In this document: positions 58,320 to 64,000 of the stretch, piece after piece
How positions within the stretch are numbered: the first letter of the stretch is position 1
Layout: each line of letters starts with the position of its first letter
From: Streptomyces venezuelae
GTDB lineage: Bacteria; Actinomycetota; Actinomycetes; Streptomycetales; Streptomycetaceae
Assembly (NCBI RefSeq): GCF_008642315.1
Contig: NZ_CP029192.1
Span: 1,674,001-1,738,000, forward strand
Direction: 5' to 3'
DNA: 64,000 bases
Program-made: the position numbers and the translations under genes
The notes under the pieces: generated by a model
Databases searched by the model: none
Told to the model about the DNA's origin: nothing
What the model saw: the letters and a program-made list of their open reading frames with translations, nothing else

Positions 58320-58561
58320 GCACCCCCGAACTGGCCTGGTTCAAGAGCAGCTACAGCGGAGGCGATGGCGACGACTGCATAGAGATCGCCCTCACCTGGC
58401 GCAAGTCCAGCTACAGCAGCGGTGGCGGCGGAGACTGCGTAGAGATCGCCCCCTGCCCCACTACCCTCCACGTACGCGACTCCAAGAACCCCGACGGCCC
58501 CCAACTCGCCCTGAACCCCCACGCCTGGACGGAGTTCGTCGCGTACGCCTCCCGCCCCTGA
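58316..58561 (+). CDS. DUF397 protein with duplicated motif
   Basis: 81-aa protein. The DUF397 signature occurs twice in tandem (WFKSSYSGGDGDDCIEIA, WRKSSYSSGGGGDCVEIA), followed by a single copy of the usual end (VRDSKNPDGPQLALNPHAW, EFVAYA). It starts in the stop of the XRE gene. Probably modulates the XRE partner. Its second half (101 nt) overlaps the MATE gene on the other strand. Confidence 0.9.
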   Translation: MSTPELAWFKSSYSGGDGDDCIEIALTWRKSSYSSGGGGDCVEIAPCPTTLHVRDSKNPDGPQLALNPHAWTEFVAYASRP

Positions 58562-59825
58562 CCCGCGTCAGCGCCACGCACTGGAGGCCGACCGCACACG
58601 CCATCGCCAGGCAGATCCCGGGTAGCCCGTGGCCCGACAGCGCGTACGCCGCGCCGAGTTGGGCCGCGACACCGCACACCGTGATGCGGGCCAGCGCCGG
58701 ACTGTCGCCGCCGCCTTCATACACCCCGGCCACCCCGATGAAGCACGCGAGCAGCACCAGGTACGGCCCGAGGCACCGCAGGTAGAGCGTCCCGGCGGCG
58801 GCCACCTCACCGTCCGCGCCGAACGCCCGCATGATCCAGGGCGCGGCGGCGAGGAGCAGCACGGCGGCCGTCAGGCCGAGCGTTCCAGCGACGAGCAGTG
58901 CCTCGCGACAGATCGCCCGGCGTTCGTCGCGCCCGGCGCCGAGTTGGTGGGCGGTGTGGATCGCGGCGGCCTGGCGTACGGAGTAGAAGGCCATCGTCGC
59001 GACGTACGTGGCCTTCGTCGCGATGCCGTACGCGGCGACCTCGTCGACACCGATCCGGGCCACCACCGCGACCAGCGCCAGCGTGCCCGTCATGCGGACG
59101 ACGAAGTCGGCCGACATGGGCAGACCGGTCGCGGCGGTCCGGCGCGCGTCCGCGGCGAGGGCGCGGACCCGCAGGCCGGACGGTCGCAGCGAGGGCCGCA
59201 GCACCAGCAGCCCGCAGATCAACGCCACCGAGCGGCCGGTCACCGTGGCGATCGCCGCGCCGCGCACGCCCAGGTCACAGGCGAGGATGAGGACCGGGTC
59301 CAGGACGAGGATCAGCCCGTTGGCCAGCAGGGCGAGCCGCATCGGGGTGCGCGTGTTGCCCGATCCCTTGAGGATGCCGTCGACCACGTTCGTGGCGAAG
59401 TAGACCGCCACGCCGGGCAGCGCGATCGCGAAGTACTCCGTGGCGAGGTGGACGGAGGCGCCGCCGTCCTCGCCGAGCACCCACCGGGCCAACCGCTCCC
59501 GACCCGCGTAACCCCCGACCGCGACCACGGGAGTGAGCAGCGCCCACAGCGCCCAGCCGCCCCGCACGGCCGAGCGCGCCGCCGCCGGATCACCCGCTCC
59601 CCGTGCGCGGGCCACAAGCACGGTCGTACCGGAACCCGCCATGAGGATCACGCCGAGCAACACGTTCTCGACGTTCGTCGCGACCGCCACCGCGGCCACC
59701 GCGGCCCCACCCAGCCCGGCCACCCAGACCATGTTGATGATCCCGGCCGCGACTCCCGCGAGGAGTTCCCCGTAGACCGGCAGCGCGAGCGACACCACCC
59801 GCCGTCGATGCTCCGTCGGACCCAT
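58461..59825 (-). CDS. MATE-family efflux transporter
   Basis: 454-aa polytopic protein of 12 helices in two related halves: VVSLALPVYGELLAGVAAGI, GSGTTVLVARARGAGDPAAA, LKGSGNTRTPMRLALLANGL, then AATGLPMSADFVVRMTGTLA, HQLGAGRDERRAICREALLV. The last 34 residues are a nearly pure Arg/Gly/Ser tail antisense to the DUF397 gene. ATG 59825. Diverges from the PadR gene across a perfect palindrome, so PadR probably controls it. Confidence 0.92.
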   Translation of the reverse strand: MGPTEHRRRVVSLALPVYGELLAGVAAGIINMVWVAGLGGAAVAAVAVATNVENVLLGVILMAGSGTTVLVARARGAGDPAAARSAVRGGWALWALLTPVVAVGGYAGRERLARWVLGEDGGASVHLATEYFAIALPGVAVYFATNVVDGILKGSGNTRTPMRLALLANGLILVLDPVLILACDLGVRGAAIATVTGRSVALICGLLVLRPSLRPSGLRVRALAADARRTAATGLPMSADFVVRMTGTLALVAVVARIGVDEVAAYGIATKATYVATMAFYSVRQAAAIHTAHQLGAGRDERRAICREALLVAGTLGLTAAVLLLAAAPWIMRAFGADGEVAAAGTLYLRCLGPYLVLLACFIGVAGVYEGGGDSPALARITVCGVAAQLGAAYALSGHGLPGICLAMACAVGLQCVALTRVRGGRRTRRTPSRRGGSGRVGGRRGSWSRVRGG

Positions 59826-59846
59826 GCCCCATCCCCCTCCACCCGT

Positions 59847-59865
59847 GTACCTCGAATCGAGGTAC
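59847..59865. promoter_or_regulatory. Perfect 19-bp palindrome between the MATE and PadR genes
   Basis: GTACCTCGA-A-TCGAGGTAC lies 22 nt from the MATE start and 57 nt from the PadR start, with a -10-like TAGCAT at 59878-59883 toward PadR. Probable PadR operator. Confidence 0.7.
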
Positions 59866-59922
59866 CACGAAAAGAGATAGCATCACGGGCACGGAACGTA
59901 CAAGGGTGAAAGGGCAGCACTC

Positions 59923-60450
59923 ATGCTGGAGTTGGCGATTCTCGGGTTCCTGTACGAGGAGCCCTTGCACGGGTACGAGCTCAAGGCCCGTATCCAGGAC
60001 CTGAACGGGCACATCCGGCCCGTGAGCGACGGCGCGCTCTACCCGGCGATCAGCCGGCTCACGACGGCCGGGTACATCGACCAGCGCACCGAACCCGGCA
60101 GCAGCGCCGCACCCCGCCGGGTCCTGTCACTCACCGACGCCGGGCGCACCCGCCTGTTCGCCCGGCTGCGCGGGCCCAAGGACGTCGAGATCACCGACGG
60201 ACAGCGCTTCTTCACGCTCCTCGCGTTTCTGCGCCACCTTCCGGACCCGGCCGAACAGGCCACCGTCCTCCGCCGTCGACAGGCGTTCCTGTCCACCCCC
60301 GCCAGCTTCTTCTACCGCGACGGGAAACCCGTGCGGGCGGAAGAGGCCGAGGACCTCTTCCGCCAGGGGATGCTGCGCATCGCGCGTGCCACCGGCACGG
60401 AGGAGAAGGCGTGGCTGACCGAGGCGATCACCACGCTGGAGAAACCCTGA
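59923..60450 (+). CDS. PadR-family regulator
   Basis: 175-aa regulator. The N-terminal winged helix (LELAILGFLYEEPLHGYELK, VSDGALYPAISRLTTAGYID) precedes a C-terminal helical dimer part (FFTLLAFLRHLPDPAEQATV). ATG 59923. Divergent from the MATE exporter, its likely target. Confidence 0.92.
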   Translation: MLELAILGFLYEEPLHGYELKARIQDLNGHIRPVSDGALYPAISRLTTAGYIDQRTEPGSSAAPRRVLSLTDAGRTRLFARLRGPKDVEITDGQRFFTLLAFLRHLPDPAEQATVLRRRQAFLSTPASFFYRDGKPVRAEEAEDLFRQGMLRIARATGTEEKAWLTEAITTLEKP

Positions 60451-60474
60451 GGGAGAAGCCCTGAGGTGCCAGCC

Positions 60475-61944
60475 TCAGGACACCCGCTGCGACTCCACCA
60501 GTTCCCGCGCCTCCTCGTCCGTCGCCACCGAGGGCGGCGAGCCCTCCAGCGGCTTGCGGGCCGTCTCCTTCATCGCGGCGACCGCGATGATGCCGACGAG
60601 TCCGAAGAGCATCGTGTAGAACGCGGGCATCAGGTCGTTGCCGGTCGCGCCGATCAGCGCGGCGACGACCAGCGGGGTCGTACCGCCGAAGAGCGAGACG
60701 GAGATGTTGAAGCCGATGGAGAGCGAGCTGTAGCGGATGTCCGTCGGGAAGAGGGCCGGGAGCGACGAGGACATGGCGCCCAGGTAGCAGACCAGCGCGA
60801 GGCCGAGGATCAGCAGGCCCGTGAAGACCGCGACCGTTCCGCCCTGCTTGATGAGGAGGAACGCGGGGAGGGCGAGGACGAAGAAGCCCACCGAGCCCGC
60901 CATCAGGACCGGCTTGCGGCCGATGCGGTCGGAGAGGCGGCCGACGGAGTTGATCAGCGCCATCAGGATCAGCATGACGACGACGATCGACATCAGGCCA
61001 CCGGTCTCGCCGAAGCCGAGCTGTGTGAGGTACGTCGGCATGTACGACAGGAGCATGTAGTCGGTGACGTTGAACGCCGCGACCAGCGCGATGCACAGCA
61101 GCATCGCGCGCCACTGACCGAAGAAGGAATCCTTGAAGGACTTCTTGTCGCGCTCGGCGGCGGGCCCGCCCTCCTCCATCTTCTGGAAGGCGGGCGACTC
61201 GTCGAGCTTCATCCGCAGGTAGAGGCCGATGAGGCCGAGCGGCGCCGCCACCAGGAACGGGATGCGCCAGCCCCACGACTGCATGGCGTCGTCGCTGAGC
61301 GCCGCGGTGAGGGAGGTGACGAGCACCGCGGCGACCGTGTAGCCGATCAGCGTGCCGAACTCCAGGAACGAGCCCCAGAAACCGCGGCGCTTGTCGGGCG
61401 CGTACTCCGCGATGAACGTCGCGGCACCCCCGTACTCACCGCCCGTCGAGAAGCCCTGCACCATGCGGCAGAGGACGAGGAGAATGGGCGCCCAGACGCC
61501 GATCGACGTGTAGCTCGGGATCAGACCGATCGCCAGCGTCGCCGTCGACATCATGATCATGGTGAGCGCGAGGATCTTCTTGCGGCCCACGCGGTCGCCG
61601 AGCGGGCCGAAGAACATGCCGCCGATGGGACGGACCAGGAAGGCCGCCGCGAAGGTCGCCAGGGAGGAGAGGGTCTGCGCGGTGTCGTTCCCGGAGGGGA
61701 AGAACTCCTTGCCGATGATGACGGCGAGGTAGGCGTAGACACCGAAGTCGTACCACTCCATGGCGTTGCCCAGCGCGGTCGCCTTCACCGCGCGCTTGAC
61801 CTGGGCTTCCTCGGTGACGGTGATGTCCGTCTGGCGCAGGCGCGGGTTCTTGCGGCGGTGGATCGCCCGGAAGAGCGCCCGGTGCCGTGCCACGGCTTCG
61901 GGAGCCGGCGGTGCCGGTGTTTCGGGGGCTTCGGGCGCGCTCAC
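60475..61944 (-). CDS. MFS transporter of the metabolite:H+ symporter (MHS/ProP-like) family
   Basis: 489-aa protein with 12 helices. Signatures: TALGNAMEWYDFGVYAYLAV (MHS N-terminal motif), FLVRPIGGMFFGPLGDRVGR, RMVQGFSTGGEYGGAATFIA, GRLSDRIGRKPVLMAGSVGF. This group imports organic acids, betaine or proline with protons. GTG 61944. It converges on padR with 24 nt between stops. Confidence 0.9.
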   Translation of the reverse strand: MSAPEAPETPAPPAPEAVARHRALFRAIHRRKNPRLRQTDITVTEEAQVKRAVKATALGNAMEWYDFGVYAYLAVIIGKEFFPSGNDTAQTLSSLATFAAAFLVRPIGGMFFGPLGDRVGRKKILALTMIMMSTATLAIGLIPSYTSIGVWAPILLVLCRMVQGFSTGGEYGGAATFIAEYAPDKRRGFWGSFLEFGTLIGYTVAAVLVTSLTAALSDDAMQSWGWRIPFLVAAPLGLIGLYLRMKLDESPAFQKMEEGGPAAERDKKSFKDSFFGQWRAMLLCIALVAAFNVTDYMLLSYMPTYLTQLGFGETGGLMSIVVVMLILMALINSVGRLSDRIGRKPVLMAGSVGFFVLALPAFLLIKQGGTVAVFTGLLILGLALVCYLGAMSSSLPALFPTDIRYSSLSIGFNISVSLFGGTTPLVVAALIGATGNDLMPAFYTMLFGLVGIIAVAAMKETARKPLEGSPPSVATDEEARELVESQRVS

Positions 61945-62048
61945 TGGTCAGTCACTCTCTCTCGGCACCTGGGTCCTTCGGGTCGGACGTCGATCAACAT
62001 TGCCAACCCAGGTCAAGGAAAGTGCCCGCTGATGGTCCTCACGAACAT

Positions 62049-62082
62049 GGCCTCAAGTCCCTGTTCTCAGGGACTTGAGGCC
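62049..62082 (-). terminator. Terminator after the fucosidase gene
   Basis: Perfect 15-bp stem GGCCTCAAGTCCCTG (62049-62063) / CAGGGACTTGAGGCC (62068-62082) with a TTCT loop, 57 nt past the fucosidase stop and 105 nt before the transporter start. Confidence 0.85.
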
Positions 62083-62138
62083 TGTTTCACCACAAACTCT
62101 CCGGGCAGACGGTCAAGGCGGACCGTCGGCGCGGACTG

Positions 62139-63941
62139 TCAGCGCGTGTACAGCTGTGACCTGGGGATCACCTGCTGCTCCTGGCCCGGGCTCGACCACA
62201 GCAGCTTCAGGTGCGCCTCGCCCGTCCGCTCCGCGTACTCGACCTTGATCGAGTGCCGCCTCCCCGCCGTCAGCCGCACCTCCGCCTTGTCGAGCCGCGG
62301 CTCGTGCGGCGTCCAGGAGTCGATGACGAGCTTGCCGTCGATCCAGACGCGGGCCATGTCGTCGGAGACGGTCGTGAGGGTGTACGTCTCCGAGCGGCGC
62401 GGCTCGACCGATCCCGTCCAGCGGATGCTGAAGCGGTCCGCCGGGATCGAGGCGGCGGGTGAGCCGGTGTACTTCCAGGAGTGGTTGAGGGTGGCGTCGG
62501 TGCGGGTGATCCTCGGGGCGCCTTCGAGGTTCTCGTTGTCGAAGATCTCCTGCTTGAGGCCCTTGCCGCGGCCGGGGCGGGATGTCGGGCCGGGGTCGAC
62601 GCGCAGCTCGACGACCGTCGCCGTGTCGTTCGTGGCGGCGCCCGACGGCTTGATGTCGTAGCCGTCGCCGGACCGGGTGACGGTCACCTTCTGGTCGCTG
62701 CCGAGGACGCGTGCCGACTTCACCTCGAAATCCGTACGGACCTTCAGGTGGAGGGAGCCGCCCGTAGCGGGCCACTGGGTGACCGCCGCGTACAGCTTGT
62801 CGCCCTTGCGGCTCACGTGGCCCCAGGCCGGCTCCTCGACCAGGCCTCCGTAGCGGGCGCCGAAGACCGCTTCGCCCTGGCCCGCCGTGCGCAGCCAGTC
62901 GCCCATCTGCCGGAGGCGGTCGACGGAGGGCTGCGGGACGCGGCCGCGGGCGTCGGGGCCGACGTTGAGGAGATAGTTGCCGCTGCGGGACGTGGTGGCG
63001 AGCAGATTGCGGGTCAGGGTCTGCGCGGACTTCCAGTTCTGGTCGTGGCGCGCGTACCCCCAGTGGTCGTTGAGGGTCATGCACGACTCCCAGAGCTGGC
63101 CGTCGACGGGCGCGCCGGGGATCTCCTGCTCGGGGGTGCCGTAGTCGCCGTCGACGACGCGGCGCTTGCCGACGCGGTTGTTGATGACGAGGTCGGGGTC
63201 GAGGCCGCGGAGGTAGGACTCCAGGCGCTCGCCGTCCCTCGCCGTCCAGGGGTTGTGCGGCTTGTCGGTGTCCCACTCGCCGTCGAACCAGAGGAGCGCC
63301 GGGTCGTAGGTGTCGACCAACTCCTTGAGCTGCGCGTACATGCGCTTCTCGTACTTGGGGAACGTCGCGGGATCCGGGAAGTCCTTGTCGTGCCAGTCCC
63401 AGATCGAGTAGTAGAAGCCGAGCTTGATGCCCGCGTCGTCGGACGCCTTCTTCAGCTCGGCGAGGATGTCTCGGTTCTTGTCGAAGGAGGAGTGGTCGCG
63501 CAGGTTCCAGTCGTTGACCTTCGTCGGCCACATCGCATAGCCCTCGTGGTGCTTGGACGTGATGACGATGTAGCGCATCCCGGCGTCCTTGGCCGCCTTG
63601 ACGATCGCCTTCGCGTCGAAGTCCGCGGGGTTGAAGTTCTGCGCCTGCTTCTCGTACTCGTCCATCGGGATGTCGCACTCCCGCTTGATCCACTCCGCGT
63701 TGCGGCAGGTGCTGCCGTCGGGGCGCTTGTACTCGCCCTCCAGGTTCGAGTACGCGCCGAAGTGGATGAACATGCCGAAGCGGTCCTGACGGAACCAGTT
63801 GGTGCGGTCGGCGGTGAAGGGGTCGTCGGCGGCGTGGTCGGTGCCGTCCGCCCTGCCCGAGCCGGCCGTCGCGGCCGGGACGGCCGTGGCCGCGAGGGCG
63901 GCGGCGAGGAGCAGAGCGAGTCCAGTTGCTCTGTGGCGCAT
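62139..63941 (-). CDS. Secreted alpha-L-fucosidase (GH29) with C-terminal PA14-like domain
   Basis: 600-aa precursor. The signal peptide (about 1-26) is followed by a GH29 barrel: DRFGMFIHFGAYSNLEGEYK, MRYIVITSKHHEGYAMWPTK, nucleophile Asp in YDPALLWFDGEWDTDKPHNP, ESCMTLNDHWGYARHDQNWK, SGNYLLNVGPDARGRVPQPS. A beta-sandwich follows at about 360-455, then a PA14-like domain (SIRWTGSVEPRRSETYTLTT, VSDDMARVWIDGKLVIDSW) to the end. It releases L-fucose from glycans outside the cell. ATG 63941 has GGGAG upstream. The last 59 nt of the window (63942-64000) hold only its leader. Confidence 0.94.
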   Translation of the reverse strand: MRHRATGLALLLAAALAATAVPAATAGSGRADGTDHAADDPFTADRTNWFRQDRFGMFIHFGAYSNLEGEYKRPDGSTCRNAEWIKRECDIPMDEYEKQAQNFNPADFDAKAIVKAAKDAGMRYIVITSKHHEGYAMWPTKVNDWNLRDHSSFDKNRDILAELKKASDDAGIKLGFYYSIWDWHDKDFPDPATFPKYEKRMYAQLKELVDTYDPALLWFDGEWDTDKPHNPWTARDGERLESYLRGLDPDLVINNRVGKRRVVDGDYGTPEQEIPGAPVDGQLWESCMTLNDHWGYARHDQNWKSAQTLTRNLLATTSRSGNYLLNVGPDARGRVPQPSVDRLRQMGDWLRTAGQGEAVFGARYGGLVEEPAWGHVSRKGDKLYAAVTQWPATGGSLHLKVRTDFEVKSARVLGSDQKVTVTRSGDGYDIKPSGAATNDTATVVELRVDPGPTSRPGRGKGLKQEIFDNENLEGAPRITRTDATLNHSWKYTGSPAASIPADRFSIRWTGSVEPRRSETYTLTTVSDDMARVWIDGKLVIDSWTPHEPRLDKAEVRLTAGRRHSIKVEYAERTGEAHLKLLWSSPGQEQQVIPRSQLYTR

Positions 63942-64000
63942 GGGGCGGCTCCCGGTGTTGTTCCGGATCCCTGGGTTGGGGGGTCGCACGGGAACGTAGG

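Noticed and set aside
1..64000. tRNA or rRNA genes
   Set aside because: No cloverleaf-like segment with GTTCRA in a non-coding position, and no conserved rRNA stretches were noticed.

Overview
The window is chromosomal DNA of a high-G+C actinomycete, almost certainly a Streptomyces. Signs are the strong GC bias, frequent GTG starts, 4-nt ATGA/GTGA gene overlaps, long GC-rich terminator stems without U-tracts, a DesK/NarL-type two-component system, many one-component regulators and secreted proteins, and a typical Streptomyces trio of ATPase-fold regulator, XRE-DUF5753 protein and DUF397 protein. I saw no rRNA, tRNA, CRISPR array, plasmid or phage structural module and no large antibiotic cluster. 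The window cuts a response regulator at the left edge; the fucosidase at the right edge is complete.

Layout. 1-6.8 kb: two-component system, small membrane protein with a hairpin leader, secreted RNase Sa-like nuclease, SDR and MDR oxidoreductases, AraC regulator, DUF1963 protein. 6.9-16.5 kb: purine ureide/glyoxylate module (allantoicase, allantoinase, IclR/AllR-type regulator, MobA-like nucleotidyltransferase, malate synthase A). It also holds a universal stress protein, a MocR-type regulator and an array of 66-bp hairpin repeats. A 15-bp TTCC-N7-GGAA palindrome recurs in front of allB, the regulator gene and aceB; at two of the three it fills the -35/-10 spacer. Allantoin breakdown yields glyoxylate, which malate synthase consumes, so co-regulation makes sense.

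16.6-29.8 kb: surface/toxin island. A secreted LamG protein precedes a 2310-aa secreted RHS protein that ends in a Hint domain and a Doc/Fic-like toxin domain, translationally coupled to a small likely immunity gene. Downstream lie a terminator, a decayed tyrosine integrase/excisionase relic, and a second displaced toxin tail overlapped by a second small likely immunity gene. The toxin tails and immunity genes are visibly lower in G+C than the rest. I consider this the most interesting system in the window.

29.9-33.7 kb: SigK-like ECF sigma factor, RskA-like anti-sigma factor, membrane molybdopterin oxidoreductase and fasciclin lipoprotein. 33.7-41.3 kb: HipA-like protein, a serine hydrolase lacking the usual Tyr-x-Asn motif, DUF1905 protein, MarR-MMPL efflux unit, TetR-alpha/beta hydrolase operon with a 43-bp operator-like palindrome, and an HxlR-SCP2 regulator. 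41.4-44.6 kb: alanine-type aminotransferase coupled to a C39-like protein, then an FAD monooxygenase. 44.6-49.6 kb: coupled VWA and membrane-anchored secreted proteins, histidine phosphatase, F420-type LLM oxidoreductase, hypothetical protein, thioesterase.

49.8-64 kb: secreted endonuclease I, exported epoxide-hydrolase-like protein, XRE-cupin regulator, DUF4232 protein, a beta-lactamase-fold hydrolase divergent from an unusual dual-HTH regulator, beta-propeller phytase with a possible PHO box, the ATPase/XRE/DUF397 trio, a MATE exporter divergent from a PadR regulator across a perfect palindrome, an MHS-type MFS transporter, and a secreted GH29 fucosidase with a PA14-like tail.

All functions are assigned by recognising motifs and family patterns by eye; no database search was run. 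Starts were moved from the longest frame when a Shine-Dalgarno sequence, gene overlap or signal peptide supported it.
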